Assembly (NCBI GenBank): GCA_045124315.1
Contig: JBGVLO010000169.1
Location: 1-52,957, forward strand
Origin: CAG-411 sp045124315
GTDB lineage: Bacteria; Bacillota; Clostridia; Lachnospirales; Lachnospiraceae
DNA: 52,957 bases
Direction: 5' to 3'
The translations under genes were made by a program, and so were the position numbers. Each line of letters starts with the position of its first letter. The first letter of the stretch is position 1. Shown in pieces: positions 1-8,584 of the stretch. The notes below the pieces were generated by a model. The model did no database searches and was not told the DNA's origin. It worked only from the letters and a program-made list of their open reading frames with translations.

Positions 1-309
1 TAGCTTTCAACCAATCAAACTTCGTCTTTGACTCGTTTTCTTGGGAAAGCCTTGCGTGCCAGTTTTCTGGCCTGCGCTTTGATCTTACGGTCTTTGCTTA
101 GGCTGAAAACAGTGCAAAACGCTCCGCGAGGATGTGCACAGATGCGAAAGGAGTATTGTTGCAAAAAGCATGCAACACGCATCTGGCACGCAAAGTGGAT
201 CAAGTCCCTCATGAGTGAGGGATACAGGGAGTTGAAGTGGACTTGTCCACTTTGTTCCTATATAGGAAACTAGGATTTTGCCCTATAAAGCAGGAAAGGA
301 TAGATGAAT
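1..309. other. Non-coding leader region before the glycan operon
   Basis: I see no convincing gene here. Two short overlapping ORFs on opposite strands lack a ribosome binding site and resemble no family I know. The stretch is rich in inverted repeats: GATGCG/CGCATC enclosing GTTGCA/TGCAAC at about 143-185, and a strong hairpin at 191-254. It ends in the AGGA ribosome binding site of the first gene. No clean -35/-10 pair could be found, so the operon promoter may lie upstream of the window. Confidence 0.5.
191..254 (+). other. Long leader hairpin (16 bp stem, one bulge)
   Basis: Bases 191-207 pair with 239-254 through 16 base pairs with a single bulged T at 200. The loop of about 31 nt contains a small CCCTCA/TGAGGG hairpin (206-221) that competes with the main stem. 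A second local hairpin, AAGTGGA (235-241) with TCCACTT (246-252), is mutually exclusive with the long stem. No T tract follows, so it is not an intrinsic terminator. It ends 55 bp before the first start codon. Confidence 0.55.
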
Positions 310-1254
310 ATGAATAGGCAGGAGGAGAACAAAAAGGTGAGAAGGATGAGACAACAATTAAAGAAATTAGGTATATTGTTTTGCTGTTTGAGCATATGCT
401 TTCTTGTTCTGTTAGGTGTGAAATTGAAAGCGGCAACAAATATTGTGATGATTGATTCTTATGAAGTCGTAAAAGGTGATTTTTCGCCGGGGTCTATGGC
501 TACCATAAAGTTTCTACTTAAGAATATTGGAAAGTACCCTGCAAAGAATGTGACCGTTCAAATTCTTGCAGATGATGGAATTACCCCTGTGTACGGAGAG
601 AGTAATCAGGTGTTTATCCCTGAGATCGGTGCTAACCAGAATTACGATTTGCTAGTTCAGGTGGATGTGCCAAATGATATAGAGGCAACTAAGGCAAGTA
701 TTACTTTGAGCATGAATTATATGATAGGGGAAGAAGCAGCGGCAAATTCAGCCAGTGTCTATGTCCCGGTTGAATATACCAGTTCCCTTTCCATCAACAG
801 CGTTTCGGTGGCGGAGAGTACAAAAGTTGGAGCGAAGGCTTTGATCAGTGTTACATATGTGAATGAATCAGAAAGTTCTTTGAAAAATGTATCTTTTCTT
901 ATGGACGGGAAGATTACAGAAGAAAGCAAGCAGGTAGATATTGGAACTGTGGAAGCTGGTTCCTCTATGTACAAGGATATGTATGTAGTATTCACGGAGT
1001 CTGGAGATCAGAATGTGGAAATCACTGTGCAATATGAGGATGCAGAAGGAAATAAGTATAATAAAGATGTGTCAGTAGAGACCATTAGTGTGGCAGCAGA
1101 CAGTACGCCTGCACCTGACAACACTTATGAGCAACAACAAATTCAAAAACAGAAGGATGCACAGACAAAGATGATTTTAAAAACAATTGTTTTGATTGCA
1201 ATTTTTGTTGTAGGTGCAGGTATCCTATTTATTTGGAGACGTAAGAAGGATTAA
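310..1254 (+). CDS. Bitopic membrane protein with CARDB-like extracytoplasmic domains
   Basis: The protein (about 314 residues) has a basic N-terminus, a hydrophobic segment near residues 20-40, a long extracytoplasmic part, a second hydrophobic segment near 288-309 and a WRRKKD stop-transfer tail. The middle holds two beta-sandwich-like units around residues 45-140 and 150-255, with features such as FLLKNIGKYPAKNVTV and SVTYVNESESSLKNV that resemble CARDB/COG1361 S-layer-type domains. A Gln-rich stretch (YEQQQIQKQ) precedes the last membrane segment. ATG 310 is preferred over ATG 304 because AGGA at 297-300 is spaced 9 nt from it and only 3 nt from the other. As first gene of the operon beside a chain-length regulator it may be a surface scaffold for the glycan machinery; that role is inference. 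Confidence 0.75.
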   Translation: MNRQEENKKVRRMRQQLKKLGILFCCLSICFLVLLGVKLKAATNIVMIDSYEVVKGDFSPGSMATIKFLLKNIGKYPAKNVTVQILADDGITPVYGESNQVFIPEIGANQNYDLLVQVDVPNDIEATKASITLSMNYMIGEEAAANSASVYVPVEYTSSLSINSVSVAESTKVGAKALISVTYVNESESSLKNVSFLMDGKITEESKQVDIGTVEAGSSMYKDMYVVFTESGDQNVEITVQYEDAEGNKYNKDVSVETISVAADSTPAPDNTYEQQQIQKQKDAQTKMILKTIVLIAIFVVGAGILFIWRRKKD

Positions 1255-1277
1255 TACAAAAGTGGGAGGCGAATGCA

Positions 1278-1937
1278 ATGGAGATGAAGGTGAATTTAAA
1301 ACGTTGTTGCTATGAACTTTGGAAGAAAAAACAGCTCATAGGTTTGATCGTGGTATTTAGTATTCTTGTAGGCATTTTTATGATGTTAAATGTAAATGAA
1401 ATGGGAAATTATTGTGCTACATCATCTGTTTACAGTATGGTATATGGTTCCTATGATGAAACAAAGGATAGTCAGGCAACTTTATCAGAGTTTTTTGAAA
1501 TCGTACAGAGTAATAATGTGGCCAATCGTGCAGCTGATATTGTAGATCGGGAAGGGATTACAGGTGAAACGATCCAGATGATGTACAATACATCTACCAA
1601 TGGTAATTTCATTTATGTGTATGCCTACGCCTATGAGCCAGATCTTTCTGTTGCGGTAGCAAATGCGGTGGCAGAAGCATTTGCTGTGGAGTATAAGAAC
1701 TTAACAGGAGCAGAGAATATTCAAGTGTTTGAGAAAGCTACTTCGGCACAGTACTATAGCGGGGATAATACAAATAAAGTTATGACTCTGATTATCTATA
1801 CAGGGGTTGGATTTTTCCTGATTTGCTTGATTATTGTATTGCGTACTATATTCTCAGCCAAGGTACAAGATTATATAGAGTGTAATATGGATGGAGAGAT
1901 AGAAATCTTAGGTGTGATACCTGAATTGAAAGAATAA
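1278..1937 (+). CDS. Wzz/YveK-type polysaccharide chain-length regulator
   Basis: 219 residues with the polysaccharide co-polymerase layout: a short basic N-terminus, a membrane segment near residues 20-37, an extracytoplasmic domain of about 130 residues, a second membrane segment near 172-192 and a short cytoplasmic tail ending in IEILGVIPELKE, which resembles the conserved LG-x-IP ending of Gram-positive Wzz proteins. These proteins set glycan chain length and normally activate a cytoplasmic BY-kinase, here the next gene. The proline-rich motif usual before the second membrane segment is not obvious. GGGAGG lies 8 nt before the ATG. The stop codon is 14 bp before the start of the partner gene. 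Confidence 0.85.
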   Translation: MEMKVNLKRCCYELWKKKQLIGLIVVFSILVGIFMMLNVNEMGNYCATSSVYSMVYGSYDETKDSQATLSEFFEIVQSNNVANRAADIVDREGITGETIQMMYNTSTNGNFIYVYAYAYEPDLSVAVANAVAEAFAVEYKNLTGAENIQVFEKATSAQYYSGDNTNKVMTLIIYTGVGFFLICLIIVLRTIFSAKVQDYIECNMDGEIEILGVIPELKE

Positions 1938-1951
1938 TGGAGGAACGAAAC

Positions 1952-2746
1952 ATGGGAAGAAAAACACAGATTCATATACCGTTGTCTGCCAGAAAAGCAT
2001 TGGTAGATGCATATGATAGAATTGTAGTAAAGATGCACTTACAAAAACAACAGCATGATCGTTCTGTTTTTCTAATCTGTGGTACTGATCCTAAGGTGGG
2101 GGCTACCAGTGCAGCTATTTATCTTGCCTCCGGACTTGCCAAGTCTGGAAGAAAAGTGTTGTTGTTAGATGCAGATATGCGTAAGGCAGTAGATAAGAAG
2201 TTGTTTGGACAGGAGGCAGAGCAAACACTTGCCAAGTATTTGACCAACGAAGATATGGAAATTGAGGATATAATCTATGGCAGTGATGTACCTGGGTTAG
2301 ATGTAATTGCCGGTGGCGTGTCTGCGGATCCGGTCCAGATTTTGTGTGCAGCCAGGATGCGTATGGCTGTCAACATGCTTCGTGACCGGTATGATTTTAT
2401 CATTATAAATATACCGTCTGCCGGGGCGGCTGCCGATTCTAATGCGGTATTGGGTTATGTAGATCAGGTAGTTATGGTTGCAGCGCCGGATCGCAGTTAT
2501 AAGAAGCAGATTATTGAAAGTTATGAAGATTTTAGCAAGTATGGAGTGAGTCTTCTTGGAGTGATCGTGAACCGAGTGGATTGTTATGGATATCATGATT
2601 ATACAAAAAATGGAAATTATTATACAGAGGAAGTGCCAAGCGGTTTTTGGGGGCGCTTGTTTTCTAAGAAAAAGCAGAAGTCTAAGACGGAAACCGAGAA
2701 GAAGCCCAAGCCTAAGACGGAAATAAAAAAAGAGAAAAAGAAATAA
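1952..2746 (+). CDS. CpsD/YwqD-like tyrosine-kinase homolog with degenerate ATP site
   Basis: 264 residues of the BY-kinase (MinD/ParA-like) fold, partner of the upstream Wzz protein. The P-loop reads GTDPKVGATS (residues 44-53): where the family has GKS/T the lysine is alanine (A51). Walker A-prime is intact (LLLDADMRK, D73 and D75). Walker B reads IIINIPSAG with asparagine (N153) in place of aspartate. A tyrosine cluster (Y212, Y214, Y217, Y223, Y224) is followed by a Lys/Pro/Glu-rich tail of about 30 residues. The ATG at 1952 is chosen because GGAGG at 1939-1943 precedes it by 8 nt; the in-frame ATG at 1937 has no such site. The substitutions suggest a pseudokinase or a strongly altered ATPase, possibly a structural partner of Wzz; this is inference. 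Confidence 0.85.
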   Translation: MGRKTQIHIPLSARKALVDAYDRIVVKMHLQKQQHDRSVFLICGTDPKVGATSAAIYLASGLAKSGRKVLLLDADMRKAVDKKLFGQEAEQTLAKYLTNEDMEIEDIIYGSDVPGLDVIAGGVSADPVQILCAARMRMAVNMLRDRYDFIIINIPSAGAAADSNAVLGYVDQVVMVAAPDRSYKKQIIESYEDFSKYGVSLLGVIVNRVDCYGYHDYTKNGNYYTEEVPSGFWGRLFSKKKQKSKTETEKKPKPKTEIKKEKKK

Positions 2747-2798
2747 AGTGTGGTAGTAAGAATTTTCAATAGCGTATCATGAGAAATGAGGGAAAAAG

Positions 2799-4049
2799 AT
2801 GGATAAAAATGTGGAGTATTTGCTTCGATTGCTAAAGAGCTATTTATACGATGAGCCAGTTCCTGTTCCTGAGGAAGATATTGACTGGGATTTAGTCATA
2901 AAGGCAGCGGCAGCAGGGGAAGTAATTTCATTGATTTATAAGAAATTAAGTGAATTACCACAGGAACAAAGACCGTCTGAAGAAATGATGGGACGATTGA
3001 AAGATTTTTCTTCCAGACAAGGATTTGAGAAAATCTATCAATATAATATTTACTCCCAGATACTGCAGATGGCAGAGGAACGTGGCATTCAGGTGATTTC
3101 GTTTAAAGGACCAGTGTTAGCCAATTTGTATCCGGAACCATTTTTGAGGAATTCCTGCGACATTGACTTATATGTAGATCCGCCATTTTTGAAGGATATG
3201 GAGCAATTGTTAAAAGATCTGGGCTTCACGAAGAATGAAGAGCATTCCAAGGAGTGCGTGCCAGTGTATGTGTTGCAACGGATTCTGATGGTAGAAGTTC
3301 ATTGCTGTTTGTTCGAAGATTATAAAGGAAAGCAGATTGATAAACTAACAGCAATGGATTTAACAAGACAGGATAAGCGAATTTGCATGGAGGCATGTGG
3401 ACTGGAAATTACCACTATGGGACATGAGGATCATCTGGTTTTTTTGTTGTTCCATTTGATCAAACATATTTCCTACAATGGATGTTCTCTGAAGACGATT
3501 ATAGACATTGTCTTATTTATCAATGCTTATTGGGAACAAATTTCCAAAGAGAATTTTTGGAAGAAGATGAAGTATCTTGGATATGATACTTTTTGCAGGA
3601 CATTGTTTAGCGTTGGAGTTTGTTATTTTGGCATGACGGAGGAGATTTTTATAGACGATTCCTATAGTGCCAATGTTGCAAAGACCACTATGGAAAAATT
3701 ATACCAGACGGGAATCATTAAAGCTTCCATGGACAATGCAAAAGAGGATCGGAGGGCTTCCTCCATTGCCTTTCAGTCCTTTTACGAAGAAGAAAAGAAG
3801 TATGTCAGCCGTTTTCGTATGTGGTTGAAAGCATTGTTTCCGAGTAGCAAAGATTTGTCTTTTCGATATATGTATGCAAGAAGATATCCATCTTTGGTAT
3901 GGATAGCCTGGATACATAGAGCATTTCATCATCTGACAGTTCGTTGCATGCATAATAAGGAAGGACAAATTAATATGGCAGGAGATGTGAAATTAGCAAC
4001 TCAGAAGCTTACCTTACTAAAAGAACTGGATTTGATGAACAAAGATTAG
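2799..4049 (+). CDS. NTP_transf_5 family nucleotidyltransferase-like protein
   Basis: 416 soluble residues. The diagnostic stretch is FKGPVLANLYPEPFLRN followed by the metal-binding-like DIDLYV (D121, D123), which matches the uncharacterised nucleotidyltransferase family PF14907 common in exopolysaccharide loci. A histidine-rich helix (LLFHLIKHISYNG) follows in the second half. The biochemical reaction of the family is not settled, so no substrate is proposed. GAGGG is placed before the ATG. It sits between the Wzz/CpsD pair and the first glycosyltransferase with short gaps (52 and 12 bp), consistent with one transcript. Confidence 0.8.
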   Translation: MDKNVEYLLRLLKSYLYDEPVPVPEEDIDWDLVIKAAAAGEVISLIYKKLSELPQEQRPSEEMMGRLKDFSSRQGFEKIYQYNIYSQILQMAEERGIQVISFKGPVLANLYPEPFLRNSCDIDLYVDPPFLKDMEQLLKDLGFTKNEEHSKECVPVYVLQRILMVEVHCCLFEDYKGKQIDKLTAMDLTRQDKRICMEACGLEITTMGHEDHLVFLLFHLIKHISYNGCSLKTIIDIVLFINAYWEQISKENFWKKMKYLGYDTFCRTLFSVGVCYFGMTEEIFIDDSYSANVAKTTMEKLYQTGIIKASMDNAKEDRRASSIAFQSFYEEEKKYVSRFRMWLKALFPSSKDLSFRYMYARRYPSLVWIAWIHRAFHHLTVRCMHNKEGQINMAGDVKLATQKLTLLKELDLMNKD

Positions 4050-4061
4050 CGGAGGAAATGT

Positions 4062-5171
4062 ATGAAAATTGCAATGTTAGGACACAAGAGAATTCCATCC
4101 AGAGAGGGTGGAGTAGAAGTTGTGGTGGAAGAGTTAGCAACCAGAATGGTAGAGCGTGGACATCAGGTTGTAGCCTATAACCGAAAGGGTAAGCATGTAT
4201 CCGACCAGAATTATTCCATTGCAAATATAAAAGAATACAAAGGTGTAAAGATCAAACAGGTTCCCACCATTGATAAAAAAGGCCTGAATGCCCTTATCTA
4301 CTCTGTGTTGGCAACTGTTCGTGTTCTCTTTGGGAAATATGATGTAGTACATTTTCATGCAGAAGGTCCCTGTGCAATGCTTTGGTTAACGAAATTGTTT
4401 GGAATCCGTACCATTGCAACGATTCATGGTTTGGATTGGCAGCGTTCCAAATGGGGAGGATTTGCAACTAAGTATTTAAAACACGGAGAGAAGGTAGCCG
4501 CAAACAAAGCGGATGTGGTGATTGTCCTCTCTAAGAATATGCAGAGATACTTTTTAGAAAATTATAATCGGGAGACGGTATACATTCCAAATGGACTCAC
4601 CATGCCAACTAGAAGAGAAGCAAAGCTTATTAAGGAAAAATGGGGATTGCAGGAAGAAGAATACATTCTGTTTTTAGCCAGAATTGTACCGGAAAAAGGG
4701 GTGCATTATCTGATTGAGGCATTTAAACAACTGGATACAGAAAAAAAACTTGTGATCGCAGGAGGTGCCAGTCATTCTTCAGATTATTATCAGGAAATAC
4801 AAGAAAAGGCAAAATCAGATCCGCGTATTGTGATGACGGGGTTTGTGCAGGATGAGTTGTTAGAAGAGTTGTATAGCAATTGTTGTCTCTATGTGTTGCC
4901 AAGTGATGTGGAGGGGATGCCAATTAGTCTGTTAGAGGCAATGGGGTATGGAAGGAGATGTCTGGTAAGTGACATTCCGGAAAATAGTGAATTGGCATTA
5001 GAGCATGCCAGATATTTTAGACATGGAGATGTGGAAGATTTAGTGAGACAGTTGAAGTTGGCAATTCAGGAGGAAAAAGTGGATGCACCGGAAAATATTA
5101 CATATGTACAGGAGAATTTTAACTGGGATAGTATTGTAGAGAGAACCTTAGAGGTTTACAAGGATGCTTAG
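4062..5171 (+). CDS. GT4-family glycosyltransferase
   Basis: 369 residues with a GT-B fold. The N-terminal half starts MKIAMLGHKRIPSREGGVE, a nucleotide-binding glycine loop typical of GT4 enzymes, and carries a HFHAEGP motif. The C-terminal Rossmann domain has FLARIVPEKGVHYLIEAF, and the donor-binding EX7E motif appears in DVEGMPISLLEAMGYGRR. It should transfer a nucleotide-activated sugar to the growing lipid-linked repeat unit at the cytoplasmic face of the membrane. The donor cannot be read from sequence. GGAGG precedes the ATG; the gene follows its neighbour by 12 bp. Confidence 0.88.
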   Translation: MKIAMLGHKRIPSREGGVEVVVEELATRMVERGHQVVAYNRKGKHVSDQNYSIANIKEYKGVKIKQVPTIDKKGLNALIYSVLATVRVLFGKYDVVHFHAEGPCAMLWLTKLFGIRTIATIHGLDWQRSKWGGFATKYLKHGEKVAANKADVVIVLSKNMQRYFLENYNRETVYIPNGLTMPTRREAKLIKEKWGLQEEEYILFLARIVPEKGVHYLIEAFKQLDTEKKLVIAGGASHSSDYYQEIQEKAKSDPRIVMTGFVQDELLEELYSNCCLYVLPSDVEGMPISLLEAMGYGRRCLVSDIPENSELALEHARYFRHGDVEDLVRQLKLAIQEEKVDAPENITYVQENFNWDSIVERTLEVYKDA

Positions 5172-5195
5172 ACAGGTGCTATATGGAGGAATACT

Positions 5196-6290
5196 ATGAA
5201 GATTGGGATTATCACACACCATTATATCAAAAATTACGGGGCGTTTTTACAGACCTATGCCTTACAACAGTATTTGAAAGAAAAGTATACGGATGCGGAA
5301 GTTGTAATTGTGAATTACATTAATAAAAAGCATCAGATTATCAATATTGGTGGCTGTTTCCGTTTTTTTATTGGAAGAGAGAGTATAAAAGCGTATTTGG
5401 AGAAAATTAAGCTTCCTGCCACATTTTCTAAGGCGGAAAAGGAATTTTTGAATATTACCAAAAGAGTGAAAAATGCAGAGCAGATCAATGCATTGGGGTT
5501 AGATGTTATCATTATTGGAAGTGATGAAGTATGGCATTATGAGGATAAAGCAGCATCTCCTATTAAATTTGCAGTAGGATTGCATGCAAAAAAGATCATT
5601 TCTTATGCACCTAGTTGTGGTGGTGTGGATCTTTCTCATCGCATACCAGGATACGTAGAGACCGGCATGAAAAATTTTACCAATATTTCAGTGAGAGATG
5701 ATGTGTCAGAACAGCTAGTGGATCGACTGCTTGGATATAAACCGGTTCGAGTGTTAGATCCAACGCTTATTTACGATTTTCCTGTATATGAAGATGATTT
5801 TACAAAGCGGTTAAGGGAAGAAAAGTATATATTGATGTATTTTTGTGAAAAACTTCCAGAACAGGGAATTCAAAGGATTATTGCATATGCCAGGAGGAAA
5901 GATTGGAAGATATATGGAGCTGGAGAATATGCAAAATATTATTCCGATATTACCATAAATGTTTCACCGTTCCAGTGGATCGAGATGTTTCGCAATGCAC
6001 AGTTTGTGTTCACCGGAACCTTTCATGGGGCAGTCTTTTCTTTGATCACCCAAAGAAATTTTGCAGCTTTTTTGACGAATCCCAGTCGTGTGAAAAAAGT
6101 GAATTCTTTATTGGAGCAGTTTGAGCTTAGAAATCGTATTTTTACGGAACAGGATTTAGGAAAGATAGAGGAACTTTTGGAGCAGGGAATTGATTATTCT
6201 TCCTTTAATGAGAGAAAAGAGCAGGTTCGGCAATCTAGTTATGAATTCTTGGAGAATGCAATTGCAGGTACAAATTTGGAGGGAAAGTAA
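5196..6290 (+). CDS. Polysaccharide pyruvyl transferase family protein (copy 1)
   Basis: 364 residues beginning MKIGIITHHYIKNYGAFLQT, the nucleotide-fold start typical of PS_pyruv_trans (PF04230). The family marks NIGSDEVW-type (IIIGSDEVWHY), YAPSCG, SVRDD and TGTFHGAVFS occur in the expected order. Members transfer pyruvate from phosphoenolpyruvate to hydroxyls of a sugar, adding acidic ketals to surface glycans; some homologs in Clostridia have unproven activity. A paralog with an adjacent iron-sulfur partner is found at 26498-27613; this copy has no such partner. GGAGG precedes the ATG. Confidence 0.85.
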   Translation: MKIGIITHHYIKNYGAFLQTYALQQYLKEKYTDAEVVIVNYINKKHQIINIGGCFRFFIGRESIKAYLEKIKLPATFSKAEKEFLNITKRVKNAEQINALGLDVIIIGSDEVWHYEDKAASPIKFAVGLHAKKIISYAPSCGGVDLSHRIPGYVETGMKNFTNISVRDDVSEQLVDRLLGYKPVRVLDPTLIYDFPVYEDDFTKRLREEKYILMYFCEKLPEQGIQRIIAYARRKDWKIYGAGEYAKYYSDITINVSPFQWIEMFRNAQFVFTGTFHGAVFSLITQRNFAAFLTNPSRVKKVNSLLEQFELRNRIFTEQDLGKIEELLEQGIDYSSFNERKEQVRQSSYEFLENAIAGTNLEGK

Positions 6291-6296
6291 CGAACT

Positions 6297-6348
6297 GTTC
6301 AGAGGGACAATTTGAAAAGTGGCAAATATGCAGGTACTCCTTCTGAAC
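6297..6348 (+). other. Intergenic hairpin (11 bp stem)
   Basis: GTTCAGAGGGA (6297-6307) pairs with TCCTTCTGAAC (6338-6348) through 11 pairs including one G-U. The loop is about 30 nt. No T tract follows, so it is not a terminator. Its left arm shares CTGTTCAGAGG with the start of the structured element at 29811. Confidence 0.5.
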
Positions 6349-6377
6349 TGTAATGATAATAATGGAGTGTGAATGGA

Positions 6378-7274
6378 ATGGGCAGACATGCGTATTTGAT
6401 TATGGCGCACAACAATTTTGATTTGTTGCAAAAAGAATTAATGTTGTTGGATGACGACCGTAATGACATATATATTCATATTGACAAAAAAACGAAAGAT
6501 GTGGATGAGGCTTATATAACGGAAAAGGTAAAGAAATCAAATGTATATTTTATCCCCAGAATAGACGTAAAATGGGGGGGATATTCGGTTGCACAGTGTA
6601 CCATTAATTTGTTGAAGGCGGCAACGAAGAAGTCCTATCAATATTATCATCTTATGTCAGGAGCAGATCTTCCGTTAAAGACCCCGGATGAAATACATGA
6701 TTTTTTTGACAAGGGTGGGGATTTTGAGTACGTATCTTTTGATGCACCTGCGCCAAAGGAAGATCAAGTTATGAGAGTGAAGCGATACTATATGTTTCAA
6801 GATGTATACGGACGAAATCACAAGAAATTTCCGCTTATACTGCTGTTTGCTCTTGATAAAATATCCTTAAAGATACAAAAAATTTGTAAAGTGGATCGCT
6901 TTCGAGGGCAGGGTGTGCTTTTGCAAAAAGGGCCTGAGTGGTTTAGTATTACAGATGAACTGGCAAGGATCGTGGTCAGAAAAGAAGAGTGGATTAAGAA
7001 ACATTTTTCGCATACCAGATGCTGTGATGAGGTATTTCTGCATACCATATTAAATAATTCAAAGAGAAAGAATCATATTTACCAGAATGGATTTTACGGA
7101 CAAAAGACCAATGCCTGTCTGCGTTTGATCGATTGGGGCAGGGGAAAACCTTATATCTGGAGAGGGAAAGACTTTGAAGAGTTAATTCAGTCGGAGTATT
7201 TGTTTGCCAGAAAGTTTGATCCAAATGTAGATACGGAAATTATTGACAAGTTGGTGCAACATCTAATAAAATAG
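6378..7274 (+). CDS. GT14 family glycosyltransferase (core-2/I-branching type)
   Basis: 298 residues of the Branch family (PF02485). Visible marks are AYLIMAHNNFDLL at the N-terminus, DIYIHIDKK, the RIDVKWGGYSVAQ segment, YHLMSGADLPLKT and the acidic CCDEVFLHTIL near residue 218. Such enzymes add beta-linked GlcNAc or xylose-type branches; the bacterial members are found in capsule and exopolysaccharide loci. ATG 6378 is chosen since GGAG at 6364-6367 lies 10 nt upstream; the GTG at 6369 is too close to it. After the stop codon 149 bp separate it from the next gene, with no clear terminator. Confidence 0.87.
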   Translation: MGRHAYLIMAHNNFDLLQKELMLLDDDRNDIYIHIDKKTKDVDEAYITEKVKKSNVYFIPRIDVKWGGYSVAQCTINLLKAATKKSYQYYHLMSGADLPLKTPDEIHDFFDKGGDFEYVSFDAPAPKEDQVMRVKRYYMFQDVYGRNHKKFPLILLFALDKISLKIQKICKVDRFRGQGVLLQKGPEWFSITDELARIVVRKEEWIKKHFSHTRCCDEVFLHTILNNSKRKNHIYQNGFYGQKTNACLRLIDWGRGKPYIWRGKDFEELIQSEYLFARKFDPNVDTEIIDKLVQHLIK

Positions 7275-7423
7275 CCACTTTGTATATTTGGCATTTTAAA
7301 AATTGTACCCTTAGAACAGATGTAAAATAGCAGGTGCTTCATGGGCAGATGGAAGTTTATTATGATTGACTAGGAAGAGTAAGAGAAGCAGAGACAGAGT
7401 ACAGAGTACAGGGAGGAAAGAGC

Positions 7424-8584
7424 ATGCTTAAAATTAATCAAAAGTTTATAAGGTTTACCTATGCGATTTTTGCTTTGTCCTGGTTTGTTGGAGACTATAC
7501 AGGAAATTTTCATGATGATTATAAGTATGGATTCTGGATTTTGTCGGCGATCTGTGCATTTTGTCCAATCTTTTATTACAGCATGGGATATAAGAAAGAG
7601 AAGAAAAAGTGGGATACTTATCTGCTTAGAGAGTTGGGAATTGTAAACCTTATATTTGTTATTATTTGTATCTGTGCCATGCCGTTTAATGGCTTCCATC
7701 TGTTAATGTGGAAAGATTTGTTTTATTTATTTATGCCGGTCTTGTATACTTTTTTTATCATTAACCTGGATGATAGTGATAATTTCGATTATTATATAGA
7801 CTGGATCTTCTATACTTTTACATTGAATTTTATTCTGATTGCAAAGCCATCGTCTTTCACACCTGCGAATTTTGCAAGTATATCCTTTGCGGATTCCTAT
7901 TCTCCATGGGAATCAGGACTGGCAGATGCCTATTGTATTTGTTTTTTCTATTATTTCATGCGGAAAAAATGGGGAAAATGTCTGGTATCTCTCATTTTGA
8001 ATCTTATGTCATTTAAAAGACTAAACTTGTTTTTTACCGCTTTTATATTGATTTTTGGGCGATTTCTAAAGGATAAGCCGGTTCCAAAGGCAGTAGAATT
8101 GATGTTTAAAGGTTTTTTGGTGCTTTCTCCGGTTTTAATTTATTTGGCTACGGAGGACACTTTTGCTAATTGGTTTGAGGCATCCTTTGGAATGGATTTG
8201 AACAGTTTTACCATGGGGCGTTTCAACCAGATTAATTTTATCAATGATCTGGATGAGAATATGACAGGACTTGGAATGACTCATTATATGCTGACAAAAT
8301 ATGATTTTGATGTTCGTCGTCTTCATTGTGATGTTATGCGTATTCTGATAGAGACTACAGTTGTGGGGCTTGTAGCTTTTGTGAATGGCTATATCAATGT
8401 GGCAAAGAGAAATCAGAAAGGCTTTAGCATTGTGGTATTTTTTCTGATTGTTATGATTTCCTCTACCTGTATGGAGAATACTTATTACTGGATGATGATT
8501 TATTTGTGTATAGAAAGCTTCATAAGAATAGCGAAGAGAAATGAGGAGGCAAAGGAGAATGGAGAAATCGTTGCAAAAGGTTAG
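7424..8584 (+). CDS. Multi-pass membrane protein, candidate Wzy-type glycan polymerase
   Basis: 386 residues with roughly ten hydrophobic segments and no recognised soluble domain. The most hydrophilic loop (residues about 245-300) contains MGRFNQINFI and a GLGMTHYML segment, and SFKRLNLFF lies after a membrane helix; such arrangements resemble O-antigen polymerases, which join lipid-linked repeat units outside the membrane. It is the only candidate polymerase seen, and the locus also has a flippase and a chain-length regulator, so the assignment is reasonable but rests on topology and context. GGAGG precedes the ATG. Its 3' end overlaps the next gene by 26 bp, implying translational coupling. 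Confidence 0.65.
   Translation: MLKINQKFIRFTYAIFALSWFVGDYTGNFHDDYKYGFWILSAICAFCPIFYYSMGYKKEKKKWDTYLLRELGIVNLIFVIICICAMPFNGFHLLMWKDLFYLFMPVLYTFFIINLDDSDNFDYYIDWIFYTFTLNFILIAKPSSFTPANFASISFADSYSPWESGLADAYCICFFYYFMRKKWGKCLVSLILNLMSFKRLNLFFTAFILIFGRFLKDKPVPKAVELMFKGFLVLSPVLIYLATEDTFANWFEASFGMDLNSFTMGRFNQINFINDLDENMTGLGMTHYMLTKYDFDVRRLHCDVMRILIETTVVGLVAFVNGYINVAKRNQKGFSIVVFFLIVMISSTCMENTYYWMMIYLCIESFIRIAKRNEEAKENGEIVAKG

Noticed and set aside
15..273. Two short ORFs on opposite strands at the window start
   Set aside because: They overlap in a region full of inverted repeats, lack ribosome sites and have no recognisable protein features.
7275..7423. Terminator or promoter between the GT14 and Wzy-like genes
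   Set aside because: No stable hairpin with a T tract and no acceptable -35/-10 pair; the gap looks plain.
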